64,000 bases of DNA from the NCBI GenBank assembly GCA_015709615.1, contig CP054179.1, positions 1,984,001-2,048,000 of the forward strand, in the 5' to 3' direction. Origin of the DNA: Gammaproteobacteria bacterium (GTDB lineage Bacteria > Pseudomonadota > Gammaproteobacteria > Burkholderiales > Nitrosomonadaceae). Below are positions 27,541 to 36,944 of the stretch, one piece after another; position 1 is the stretch's first letter, and each line of letters starts with the position of its first letter. A program made the translations under genes and the position numbers. Below the pieces are notes generated by a model, which saw only the letters and a list, made by a program, of their open reading frames with translations, was not told the origin of the DNA and did not search any database.

Positions 27541-27773
27541 TATATTCCTTGTTATTTTTCTTATATATCTTGGTAAACATATTATATAACAATAATTTCA
27601 TGATTCCTTTATATTTCATTACGTCTCTTAAGATTTCACTTAATCTCGAAATTTAGTGTAGTATAAAGTATAGGTATTTCCTTTTAACTATTAATAAGTA
27701 TTAAAAAACTACACTAAATCTAATTACCCCTTTTCCTTTTTAGAATTAAATTAACTAATGCTGGAATCTTATT

Positions 27774-29060
27774 GTGAGTTACCAAGATAATAATAAGCCA
27801 CTATCATCACGAGAAATTGCAACAATGAAGCCGGGTGACAACACCAAATCTGACACAGGTGAAAATAGAGGTCTTCGAGTTAGTTGCAGCGGATCAGGTA
27901 CAAAAACTTTCTTCTATCGATATCGAAGCCCTATCACAAAAAAACTTGTACAAATGAGATTAGGGCATTTTCCTACTATGTCATTAGCTGAAGCAAGAAT
28001 TAAACTTCAGGAATACAGAGTAATAAGGAATTCCGGACGCTGTCCTGCAAGTGAGCTTAAATCACAACAAAAAAAAATAGAGGAACAATTACAACAAGAA
28101 CAGGCTATAAGCAATTTCACCATTAAAACAATGATTGAGTTGTATCTTACTCAGCATATAGAGGACAGATCAGTTAATGGCAAAATTGTTTCTGGAGCCA
28201 GAAAACCAAAAGGGCAATCCGAAGTTAGGAGAACTTTATACGGAGATGCAGTACGAGCGCTCGGCAGTAAACCAGCTTGTTTGGTCACCCGAAAGGATGT
28301 TGTTAATCTCATTATGGAAATTGTTGGCCGAGGGTCAAATGTGCAAGCAGGCAATGTGCTACGAGAACTCTCAGCTGCATTCGACTACGCGATTGGCTTG
28401 GGTAAATTTAGTGATGACTTTGCAAATCCCGCATTGCTTGCAAAATCCGGATTACGGCAAGCAAAGGTCAGACTTACGCACCAGAAGGGCAAGCGTGTTC
28501 TGAGTGACAAAGAACTAACTTGGCTTCTTAACTGGTTACCAGGATCAGTTTTTACACCAACCCAAAAAAATGTAATTCGATTTACTCTTTGGACTGCATG
28601 CAGAACCGGGGAAGTTTGTGCTGCTTCTTGGTCAGATATTGATCTTAAAAACAAAACCTGGCATTTAAAATCCAGCAAAACTGGAATAGAAAGATATGTG
28701 CAGTTACCTCAACAAGCCATTGAATTCTTGGAGCAACTAAAACTATCAACTGGAGAATATTTGTTTCCATCACAGAAAACCGGATTGCCTATACAACAAA
28801 AATCTTTAACTGAACAAAGTTGGCGCTTGAGAGAAACAAAACGCATGTTGGATATTGATCATTGGACTCCCCACGATTTAAGAAGAACAGTGAGAACTGG
28901 CCTATCCCGATTAGGATGCAGAAATGAAGTTGCTGAGGCAATAATTGGCCATTCAAGAAAAGGTATTGAAGGAACTTATGATTTACACAGTTATGAATTG
29001 GAGTGTCGTATATGGTTACAAAAATGGGCAGACCATCTTGATAGCCTAGTTATGGTTTAA
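27774..29060 (+). CDS. P4-type tyrosine integrase
   Basis: This is a site-specific recombinase that would integrate or excise a genomic island. The N-terminal DUF4102-like arm-binding domain (VSCSGSGTKTFFYRYR, LGHFPTMSLAEARIKL) is followed by a core-binding and a catalytic domain with Arg277, Lys302, His367-x-x-Arg370, His393 and the nucleophile Tyr402. All active-site residues are present in 428 aa. It starts with GTG 27774; the nearby ATG is out of frame. It lies 233 bases from mutS, at the island edge. No tRNA or clear att repeat was found beside it. Codon use is more AT-rich than in the neighbouring core genes. Confidence 0.9.
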   Translation: MSYQDNNKPLSSREIATMKPGDNTKSDTGENRGLRVSCSGSGTKTFFYRYRSPITKKLVQMRLGHFPTMSLAEARIKLQEYRVIRNSGRCPASELKSQQKKIEEQLQQEQAISNFTIKTMIELYLTQHIEDRSVNGKIVSGARKPKGQSEVRRTLYGDAVRALGSKPACLVTRKDVVNLIMEIVGRGSNVQAGNVLRELSAAFDYAIGLGKFSDDFANPALLAKSGLRQAKVRLTHQKGKRVLSDKELTWLLNWLPGSVFTPTQKNVIRFTLWTACRTGEVCAASWSDIDLKNKTWHLKSSKTGIERYVQLPQQAIEFLEQLKLSTGEYLFPSQKTGLPIQQKSLTEQSWRLRETKRMLDIDHWTPHDLRRTVRTGLSRLGCRNEVAEAIIGHSRKGIEGTYDLHSYELECRIWLQKWADHLDSLVMV

Positions 29061-29175
29061 TAGGCAACTGATTATTAATGGGAATTATTAAACTATAAAT
29101 TCCACAAGCACGAATCGGCCACGCTAATTTTAGAAAGAGCGATGTTTTTTCTAATAACGTTAAGGAGTGGTCAGT

Positions 29176-30072
29176 ATGTGTGAATATTGTTACGAATCCG
29201 CGATGCTTTACTTTGTGGCATCCGGTCAAAGACATGACATTTATAGCCGGTTTGCTTATCTTGAGGAAGCCGATGATCTTAAAACTGAGATCGAACAATT
29301 GGTAGATCCCAATAATCCGGAACCGCTAATCGATCTGGCATTCTGCCGCTTATATGATCACTACTTGATGCATGGCTTTGATGCCGGATTATTCAATACC
29401 CTGCAGAATAAATTTGGGCAAGAAGCCGTACAAGCCTACCTCGCCAAACGGCAAGCCAGTCACAATGACCTATTTCGTGCAGAACTCAGCCAAATAGGGC
29501 TCTTGCGTGATGAAACCCGCTGGAACCAGCTTATGGCCGATCATAAAAGAATACACAGTAACGCCCTGGAATTGCTGAATTCCTATTACAACTGGTGGGT
29601 TCTCGGTATCGGTAAGGAAAAAGAAAAGAGAAAACCAAATTCCATTGACGAGAATCTGCTGTTTCCTGATGAACTGATGACGGCGAGTGCTGAATGGGAC
29701 AAATTCCATGCGCTATACCCGGCGCTATTCTTTGCACTGTCATACCTCATCAACCACCACAGTAATTCTGACATCATCCGGAAAATTGCATTGACCAATC
29801 TGAAAGATGGCGCGGACATCTGGACGAAAGATTTATGGCTGCAACGCAAGGCTATGATCGCCTCTATGAAGCGCGACGGATTTTCATTGATCGTGGATAA
29901 CCTAAGCCAGATCCGCTATGAATTGATTTACTATGTTTTGCTAAAGAGTGATACCAACCCCGCTGAATTGAATAAGTTAAAGGAAGCTATTCTGTCTGAG
30001 GATGGACACCCAATGCAAGGAATGATGGGATCTGAAAATATCATTGAGCTGGTGGAAAAGTTGGTTGCATAA
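29176..30072 (+). CDS. Hypothetical protein of 298 aa
   Basis: I do not recognise this protein. It opens with MCEYCYESAM, a CxxC pair, and is otherwise a mostly helical, acidic soluble sequence with no signal peptide or membrane segment. The start at 29176 is chosen because AAGGAG lies 8 bases upstream; the frame extends to a GTG at 29167 inside that site. It sits just after the integrase on the same strand and is likely island cargo. Confidence 0.75.
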   Translation: MCEYCYESAMLYFVASGQRHDIYSRFAYLEEADDLKTEIEQLVDPNNPEPLIDLAFCRLYDHYLMHGFDAGLFNTLQNKFGQEAVQAYLAKRQASHNDLFRAELSQIGLLRDETRWNQLMADHKRIHSNALELLNSYYNWWVLGIGKEKEKRKPNSIDENLLFPDELMTASAEWDKFHALYPALFFALSYLINHHSNSDIIRKIALTNLKDGADIWTKDLWLQRKAMIASMKRDGFSLIVDNLSQIRYELIYYVLLKSDTNPAELNKLKEAILSEDGHPMQGMMGSENIIELVEKLVA

Positions 30073-30156
30073 AAAAATAACCAACAATTCTCCGATAACG
30101 TTAATAACAATAATACACCAATAGTATGATTAATTCACTCTATACTAAAAATTAAC

Positions 30157-30328
30157 ATGGCAACCATATGAAAAACCATTACGTTAACGGATAAACAAGA
30201 TCAATGGATTAAAACGCAAATAGCCGCTGGCGGCTTTACAAATGACAGCGAATGCATTCATGCATCTCACGATACCTACAACTTACCTAGTATAAATGTT
30301 TTTTTACTTTGTAATTTTTCTATGGTTT
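30157..30328 (+). pseudogene. parD: Relic of a ParD-type antitoxin
   Basis: After ATG 30157 the frame reads MATI, then a TGA at 30169, then KTITLTDKQDQWIKTQIAAG and FTNDSE, which closely resembles the ribbon-helix-helix start of ParD antitoxins. Past that point similarity is lost. No ParE-like toxin follows. It is probably a dead toxin-antitoxin remnant. Confidence 0.5.
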
Positions 30329-30742
30329 AGTCGTAACGCAATCTTTATCTTTAAGTACTTCAGCTTGTTCAAAAAAAGCAAATAGATTGTCGTCAGGATC
30401 CCGAACAACGATCCACCGGACACCCCAATGAGTAGTTTCAATATTCATTTCAACAGGTAATCCTCTTTTCTTAAATTCAGCAACATAGTCATCAATTTTT
30501 TCACATTTAATGTGAATAGTCGGATGGTGACCATTTACACCATTAATCCAAGATGTGTCGCCAGCGTGTTGGTGTTGCTCTGCTAAAACAATTTCAACCC
30601 TCCCGAGCCTTAGTAGAGCACCTTGTGGCTGTGAATTCCCCCCCCACGAGTTGATAATATCAAAGCCCAATCCATTCGTATAAAAATTTAAAGATTCATT
30701 GAAATTCTCAGGAGCAATAAAAATATGATCAATTGTTTGCAT
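30320..30742 (-). CDS. VOC superfamily (glyoxalase/dioxygenase-fold) protein
   Basis: This 140-aa protein has the paired beta-alpha-beta-beta-beta modules of the vicinal oxygen chelate fold: an opening IDHIFIAPENFNESLNFYTN, and a closing VRDPDDNLFAFFEQ that carries the usual metal-binding Glu. His6 and Glu near the end are plausible ligands, with another His in the HPTIHI segment. Substrates vary widely in this family, so no reaction can be named. It is a single gene in the island. Confidence 0.8.
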   Translation of the reverse strand: MQTIDHIFIAPENFNESLNFYTNGLGFDIINSWGGNSQPQGALLRLGRVEIVLAEQHQHAGDTSWINGVNGHHPTIHIKCEKIDDYVAEFKKRGLPVEMNIETTHWGVRWIVVRDPDDNLFAFFEQAEVLKDKDCVTTKP

Positions 30743-30841
30743 AAAAATATTCTTTCCTTAAACGTGTTCATTAACTTGAACAATAAAAATTCAGAAATTG
30801 CAAATTAATTGTCTCAACAAATTGAACTACAAAAGATCAAT

Positions 30842-31315
30842 TTAAATAACAGTAACCGGAATGGTAAATAACCCAAACTCTTTAATTTGCAGTGTCAAAT
30901 AGATTGTTGTACCTTGTTGCAACTGTTCACGCAACCCAATCATTATAAATCTCATATTAGAACGTTCATTAAATTGCATATATGCTCGGGCGGGAATTGT
31001 CAGAGCGTTAATTTGCTTAGAAATCGTTGAACCATCACGAAAGATACCGATATCAACATACTGAGCTACATCTGACGTTGCATATTCAATATTAACTGCG
31101 TCACTAGTCCTATTCTCCAAGATCAAATTTATTGTTTGATAATTGGTCATCAAGCCAGTTGACTGTATCTGTGCCCTTACAACGCAAAGCCCTTTAGCAC
31201 AGAGATCTGCGCCATATCCTTCAACCACAAAAAACAATAATATTGGGACAAATATTCCAAACTTTAGAAGTTTTATTTTAATTTGCCGCAACTTTGCACT
31301 TATGTTCAATACCAT
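30842..31315 (-). CDS. Secreted hypothetical protein, PCu(A)C-like
   Basis: A hydrophobic N-terminal segment (about residues 16-35) suggests export. The mature part has a pair of cysteines (LCAKGLC) and a beta-rich C-terminus running from LTIPARAYMQF to GLREQLQQGTTIYLTLQI and a final IPVTV. That pattern recalls the PCu(A)C copper chaperone fold, but the expected His and Met copper ligands are missing. The family link is tentative. It lies just left of an IS481 copy on the same strand. Confidence 0.55.
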   Translation of the reverse strand: MVLNISAKLRQIKIKLLKFGIFVPILLFFVVEGYGADLCAKGLCVVRAQIQSTGLMTNYQTINLILENRTSDAVNIEYATSDVAQYVDIGIFRDGSTISKQINALTIPARAYMQFNERSNMRFIMIGLREQLQQGTTIYLTLQIKEFGLFTIPVTVI

Positions 31316-31442
31316 GATGACATCTGATCATATTAATGTGTGGAATCTTAGTTACTTTACCGTTCTTTAATGATTGCTTGTTTTATTGTAATTAGTGTTA
31401 TAAAAAAATTTAATGGGTTGCAATCAAGAAATATATCTTAAC

Positions 31443-32313
31443 TGTAAGAAATCTCAGGGTTGTTTACAGAGAGGTTGATTGAAATAAGCGTTGAGTATTT
31501 CATAAGGGGTTGCGTTATACAAACTCTTATGGGGTTTGACGGTGTTGTAGAAGTTAATGAAACGGACAAGTTGAATACGTCGGTCAGCAGTGTCTTTAAA
31601 ACAGAATTTGTTGTGCCACATGTCCATGAGCGTGCGGATCACGCGCTCAGCTTTCCCGTTGGTTTGAGGACGATTGACACGAGTAAACTTCTGACCGATA
31701 CCGTGTTGCCTGCAAGCTTTGACAAAAGCATGATCGTCAGTTCCTTTAAATTCCGTGCCGTTATCGGAATAAGTGCAATCGATTTGATAAGGACATTGGG
31801 CAACAGTAGCGATGAGAAAGCAAGCGGCGCTGTATTGAGTTTTATCGGGGAAGATATCGGCATATAATTCCCTGGAGAAATCATCGATGGCCACAAACAG
31901 GTACTCGCGAGGTTCATTGGCAGACTGTCCTTTCAATAATGGAAGCCGCTTGGTATCGAGGTGAACGAGCTCGCCCGGATAAGATTTGTTATAGCGCTTC
32001 GCTTCACGCTTGAGACGTTCCTGGATGGTTTGCTCTACTTTAGCCAAACGTTTGAGGCCATACTGCAGTGTCTTGAAGCGCTGATTGGTACTGCTACGCG
32101 GAGTAAATTCCTGGAGTCTGGCTCGTTTCAGTACGTCATAAATCGTTGGCCGGCTGACGTGAAAGTATTCTGCCAGCTGAACTACCTTCCACAGCCGGGT
32201 TTGATACAGCCGCCAGATTTCCTGACGATCCAATAATGTTAAACGAGTGCGTTTGTGTATGTTCATCTACAGTATTCTCCTGAATACTGTAAACAACGCT
32301 AGAAATTCTTACA
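31443..32313 (-). mobile_element. IS481-family element, copy 1
   Basis: An 871-base element with TGT...ACA ends; the inverted ends share TGTAAGAA. It is flanked by a 7-base direct repeat TCTTAAC (31436-31442 and 32314-32320), the target duplication. It holds one transposase gene and its protein is identical to that of the copy at 34327-35197, so movement was recent. Confidence 0.92.
31454..32266 (-). CDS. IS481-family transposase
   Basis: A DDE transposase of 270 aa. The N-terminal helix-turn-helix (LAEYFHVSRPTIYDVLKRA) binds the element ends. The rve catalytic core has an Asp in VAIDDFS, the second Asp in YSDNGTEFKG and the Glu in NGKAERVIRTL. A hairpin ACAGTATTC-agga-GAATACTGT, with the Shine-Dalgarno AGGAG at its loop, lies just upstream of the start and could limit translation. 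Confidence 0.93.
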   Translation of the reverse strand: MNIHKRTRLTLLDRQEIWRLYQTRLWKVVQLAEYFHVSRPTIYDVLKRARLQEFTPRSSTNQRFKTLQYGLKRLAKVEQTIQERLKREAKRYNKSYPGELVHLDTKRLPLLKGQSANEPREYLFVAIDDFSRELYADIFPDKTQYSAACFLIATVAQCPYQIDCTYSDNGTEFKGTDDHAFVKACRQHGIGQKFTRVNRPQTNGKAERVIRTLMDMWHNKFCFKDTADRRIQLVRFINFYNTVKPHKSLYNATPYEILNAYFNQPLCKQP

Positions 32314-34326
32314 TCTTAACTGACAAAAAATCCTTAAAACCGAATCAATGGATAGGATTTTTTGGCTCACCTTCGGCATTTAAAGAGTCTTTCGGAAATA
32401 ATATCCCCTCTCCAAATATTGCCAGAAAGTTTCCATCTGAATCAAATACTTGACCTCTGTGATTTCCAAAATCAATTACATATACTTTACCATCACTTCC
32501 AATGTCTATTCCTTTGCACTTATAAAACTGCCCTGGTTTGGTGCCCCACCCTCCCCATTGTTTAATAAATTTTCCATCAGAAGAGAATTTCTGAACTAGC
32601 TGCAAAGCTGGATCAGTTACATATACCTCTCCTGTAGGGGAGACAGCAACATCGAAAGGTTGCAAAAATGTGCCGTTTCCCCATTCTCCAGGTCTAGCGC
32701 GTCGTCCAAAAGTAAAAAGAAAGTTTCCCTTAGCATCGAAAACAGAGATTCGAAGATTTCCTGTATCTGATACATATAGTCGTTCGTATTTTGGGTCAAA
32801 TGTTGGCCCCATTGGACTGAATAACTCTCCTTCTCCATCACCCAGCTTTCCAAATTCAAACTTAAATTTAAGATTTTTATCAAAAACCTGTATTCGGTTA
32901 TTGTGGTAATCACCTATATACAAATCACCGTTTGGTGCTTCAGCTAAATCTGTAGGGCCGTTAAACTGACCCGGGCCAGTTCCAGGACCAAAATGTGTGC
33001 CTTTATACTCACCTGTTAGTAAATCGATTTCTTGAAAATTATGATTGCCCGCATCTCCCACAAAAATAGATCCTCTAGAAATTGAAACAGACTTAGCAGA
33101 GAGCATTTGCCAGCGTAGCGGACCATCTCCAAATGCTCCAACAGACCAACGTGCTGTCATTTTATTTGCATCTGAATCGACATTAAAGGCAACTACTCTA
33201 TGAATATCAGGTTCCGTGATAAAGAGAATATCTACTGGTGCTTCATTAGTTTGCTTTTTTTTATCTAAGGAAGTTTCATCAGAAAGGATCTTTACAGCAT
33301 TCATGACTTTATTTACATCTTTGACGCGGGCCATTCTTGCTCCGCCACCATAATGAAACTTAGGAAATTTTTGCCACCAAGCAAGCACATTAACCGGCTT
33401 CATATTGAAAATTTCTGCGGTTTCAAAGATTTGACACCTATACTCAAAGGGCTCACACACTGCAATTATTTTTCCATCTGGGCTTGCTTTCATGTAAGCA
33501 GGATAATGTGTGCGCCCCATCCCCTCATGCATTTTTTCTGGATGTCTACCCCACGTCAATTTAAAGTCACCATTTGTGTCAAAAGCTTGAAGCCTATGAT
33601 TGACTAAGTCAGCGACATATATAGTGTCATTTGAGAAAGACACGTCAATGGGATCCGCCATTTCCCCAGGCATTCCACCATAACGTCCCCACTGTTTGAT
33701 GAACAAACCCGAAGCATCAAATTTTTGAATTCTGTGCAAATTGTCAGATACGTAAAGATTTCCTTGAGTATCTATTGTTAAAGCCTTTGGAATCGTAAAC
33801 TGCCCGGGATCTTTACCTAAACTACCTAAAACACTTATTAGCCTACCTGTGTCTGTATCGAACACTTGAATTCGATTATTTCCTTCATCTACGACATATA
33901 GCTTCTTTTCAAAAATTGCCAAACCTGTAGGATTAATTAACTCACCTGGCTTCGTGCCATGATTCCCGATCCGCTGTTTTAACTTACCATCTTGGTTATA
34001 AACCATCAACTGTAAGAATTTCTAGCGTTGTTTACAGTATTCAGGAGAATACTGTAGATGAACATACACAAACGCACTCGCTTAGCATTATTGGATCGTC
34101 AGGAAATCTGGCGGCTGTATCAAACCCGGCTGTGGAAGGTAGTTCAGCTGGCAGAATACTTTCACGTCAGCCGGCCAACGATTTATGACGTACTGAAACG
34201 AGCCAGGTTACAGGAATTTGTCCCGCGTAACAGTACCAACCAACGGTTCAAGACGTTGCAGTACGGCCTTAAACGTCTGGCCAAGGTCGAGCAAACCATC
34301 CAGGAACGTCTCAAGCGTGAGGCGAA

Positions 34327-35197
34327 TGTAAGAATTTCTAGCGTTGTTTACAGTATTCAGGAGAATACTGTAGATGAACATACACAAACGCACTCGTTTA
34401 ACATTATTGGATCGTCAGGAAATCTGGCGGCTGTATCAAACCCGGCTGTGGAAGGTAGTTCAGCTGGCAGAATACTTTCACGTCAGCCGGCCAACGATTT
34501 ATGACGTACTGAAACGAGCCAGACTCCAGGAATTTACTCCGCGTAGCAGTACCAATCAGCGCTTCAAGACACTGCAGTATGGCCTCAAACGTTTGGCTAA
34601 AGTAGAGCAAACCATCCAGGAACGTCTCAAGCGTGAAGCGAAGCGCTATAACAAATCTTATCCGGGCGAGCTCGTTCACCTCGATACCAAGCGGCTTCCA
34701 TTATTGAAAGGACAGTCTGCCAATGAACCTCGCGAGTACCTGTTTGTGGCCATCGATGATTTCTCCAGGGAATTATATGCCGATATCTTCCCCGATAAAA
34801 CTCAATACAGCGCCGCTTGCTTTCTCATCGCTACTGTTGCCCAATGTCCTTATCAAATCGATTGCACTTATTCCGATAACGGCACGGAATTTAAAGGAAC
34901 TGACGATCATGCTTTTGTCAAAGCTTGCAGGCAACACGGTATCGGTCAGAAGTTTACTCGTGTCAATCGTCCTCAAACCAACGGGAAAGCTGAGCGCGTG
35001 ATCCGCACGCTCATGGACATGTGGCACAACAAATTCTGTTTTAAAGACACTGCTGACCGACGTATTCAACTTGTCCGTTTCATTAACTTCTACAACACCG
35101 TCAAACCCCATAAGAGTTTGTATAACGCAACCCCTTATGAAATACTCAACGCTTATTTCAATCAACCTCTCTGTAAACAACCCTGAGATTTCTTACA
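34327..35197 (+). mobile_element. IS481-family element, copy 2 (inner)
   Basis: An 871-base copy of the element at 31443-32313, in the opposite orientation. It lies within the older outer IS481 copy. The flanking 7 bases differ (AGGCGAA left, CAAGCAC right), so there is no target duplication; with the missing 185 bases of the outer copy this points to insertion plus adjacent deletion, or recombination between copies. Confidence 0.9.
34374..35186 (+). CDS. IS481-family transposase (inner copy)
   Basis: This 270-aa DDE transposase is identical, residue for residue, to the one at 31454-32266, so both are probably recent and functional. The helix-turn-helix and the Asp, Asp, Glu catalytic residues are intact. 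The start codon follows the same SD-in-loop hairpin (34350-34371). Translation of the inner copy disrupts what is left of the outer transposase. Confidence 0.93.
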   Translation: MNIHKRTRLTLLDRQEIWRLYQTRLWKVVQLAEYFHVSRPTIYDVLKRARLQEFTPRSSTNQRFKTLQYGLKRLAKVEQTIQERLKREAKRYNKSYPGELVHLDTKRLPLLKGQSANEPREYLFVAIDDFSRELYADIFPDKTQYSAACFLIATVAQCPYQIDCTYSDNGTEFKGTDDHAFVKACRQHGIGQKFTRVNRPQTNGKAERVIRTLMDMWHNKFCFKDTADRRIQLVRFINFYNTVKPHKSLYNATPYEILNAYFNQPLCKQP

Positions 35198-36008
35198 CAA
35201 GCACTGTTGCTCAATGTCCTTACCAGATCGACTATGCTTATTCTGACAACGGCAAAGAATTTAAAGGAACTGACGGCCATGCTTTCGTCAAAGCTTGCAG
35301 GCAACACGGTATCGGTCAGAAGTTTACCCGTATCAATCGTCCGCAAACCAACGGTAAAGCTGAGCGGGTTATCCGCACCCTGATGGATATGTGGCACAGT
35401 AAGATTCACTTTAAAGACAGCGCCGATCGACGCATTCAGCTTCTCCGTTTCATTAACTTCTACAATACCGTTAAGCCTCATAAGAGTTTGAATAATGCTA
35501 CCCCTTATGAAATACTCTTCGCTTATTTCAATCAACCTCTCTGTAAACAACCCTGAGATTTCTTACACATCAACTCATGAGATGTATCAGATACAAATAG
35601 AAGTTGACTATCTTCATCGACAGCAATTCCTTGGGGGCATCTGGCATTCAAAAGATTAATTGCCCGCTTGAATTCACCCCTTTTAGAAAAAACTTGGATT
35701 CGTTGATTGTGACAATCGGATATATAAATCTCGCTTTCTCTTGAGATAAACAAACCGGATGGTTCATTAAATTCCCCAAATTTTGAACCGTATGTTCCAA
35801 ATTGAGCAATTGGCCTGACTATATTTGGATAATCTACTTCAAAAGGTTTTCCAGCATGTGCCTCAATTGTAAACAAGGTTAATAGAGAAATTATCCACAA
35901 CATTGAAATCAATTCGACACGACGAATACTCATGATAGCCTCCACCTATTGTTTATATTGTTTCAGTAACGCCCTTAATTCATGAGTCAAAATTTAACAT
36001 GCATAAAT

Positions 36009-36944
36009 TTAGCGAAGAGAAAATATTTGCAATCTGCTATTTATTCTATTAATTAATGTGGCAATCGTTAGCTTACTGCCTTTCCCGGGTGCCGAAAGTT
36101 CTCCAAGTACATGTTGTGCAATAACTTGTCCCTGTTGATCAAACCAAAGCATGCCTGAATCACCTTTTCTTGTAAGTCCATCTGAACTCAAAGCTCCAAC
36201 AATAATGTCGGCACTTAAATGACCACCGCCCACTCCACTTACGAGTACAGCTTGTACCATTCCTAAGCATTTCCCCGATGCGATTCCAAAACCGGCTACA
36301 ATTTTACCGGCTAATGATTCAATATCTTTGATACTTCGAGGCACAAAGCATGGTAGGGGTGTATTAGATATAGGATTTGGCTCAATGCCAGGTAATAATT
36401 TTACCAGGGCCGCATCCAAATAACCGAAATCAAGCGGATTTCGGTTTCCAGGTCCGAAAACAGCTTGATCCGATTGACCAAAGGATTCCCATTTTTTACT
36501 TGTCCAGTCAAATGACTTGATAAGAGCCGGTGTCATAGGGTTGTTGTCTTTGCCAGCAATTACATGTGAACAAGTTAAAGCCATGATGCCATTGGCGGTT
36601 GTAGCAAAAGCTGATCTTGTTCCATTCTCCTTCTCGTCAGTCAGACAAACCCCAAAAGGATAATTTTCAGGAGCACTTTGACGTATAAAAGATCCCATTT
36701 CTACAACATCAATAGGATGCAGATGCTGTCCTATACGAATTGCTTTAGGAAGCATTTCTTCTTTAGTTAAAAGATCATGTTCAATTTTCTTTGATACAAA
36801 CACGGAGAGACAAGGTTCCTCTGTTGGTTTGCCCGAAACAAATTTAATGCCCAAGCCACTAGCTCGAACTGTCTGGAAATGCTTGAGCGTCTCATTAATA
36901 TGAGTACGGTGACGCTCAAAGTTGGATTGTTTAAGCTGACTCAT
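36009..36944 (-). CDS. Trypsin-fold serine protease-like protein
   Basis: The 311-aa sequence has the signature of a chymotrypsin-fold protease. His127 lies in LTCSHVIAG, Asp177 in DFGYLDAALVKL and Ser263 in RKGDSGMLWF, in the right order and spacing for a catalytic triad. No signal peptide is seen, so it may act in the cytoplasm or leave by another route. It overlaps the upstream lipoprotein gene by four bases and precedes the split NHL-propeller gene. Activity and substrate are not known. Confidence 0.75.
   Translation of the reverse strand: MSQLKQSNFERHRTHINETLKHFQTVRASGLGIKFVSGKPTEEPCLSVFVSKKIEHDLLTKEEMLPKAIRIGQHLHPIDVVEMGSFIRQSAPENYPFGVCLTDEKENGTRSAFATTANGIMALTCSHVIAGKDNNPMTPALIKSFDWTSKKWESFGQSDQAVFGPGNRNPLDFGYLDAALVKLLPGIEPNPISNTPLPCFVPRSIKDIESLAGKIVAGFGIASGKCLGMVQAVLVSGVGGGHLSADIIVGALSSDGLTRKGDSGMLWFDQQGQVIAQHVLGELSAPGKGSKLTIATLINRINSRLQIFSLR

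Larger units (their letters stand above)
34011..35567 (+). mobile_element. Nested IS481 insertion (diverged outer copy with inner copy)
   Basis: The outer ends are TGTAAGAATT at 34011 and its inverted counterpart at 35567, with the target duplication CATCAAC outside. The outer element survives as 34011-34326 and 35198-35567 (686 bases), against the 871 bases of a full copy, so about 185 bases of its middle are missing. Its transposase is broken: residues 1 to about 90 from ATG 34058, and the C-terminal third ending at 35556. It differs at many bases from the inner copy, so it arrived from an older or related lineage. Confidence 0.88.
32345..35933 (-). pseudogene. NHL-repeat beta-propeller protein split by IS481 insertion
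   Basis: The gene reads leftward from ATG 35933 (GGAGG 6 bases upstream). Its 5' part encodes a signal peptide and the first NHL repeats to 35568. IS sequence then interrupts it at 35567-34011, and the 3' part continues to 32345. A 7-base duplication CATCAAC (34004-34010 and 35568-35574) flanks the insert. Removing the insert and one duplicate rejoins the frame exactly at SDTSHELM-VYNQDGK, giving about 674 aa. The 3' part has many NHL motifs such as NNRIQVFD. It was probably a secreted multi-bladed propeller, and the third gene after the lipoprotein and protease. Confidence 0.88.

Noticed and set aside
27541..27773. tRNA or attachment site beside the P4-type integrase
   Set aside because: No tRNA arm or convincing direct repeat could be found by eye on either side of the integrase.
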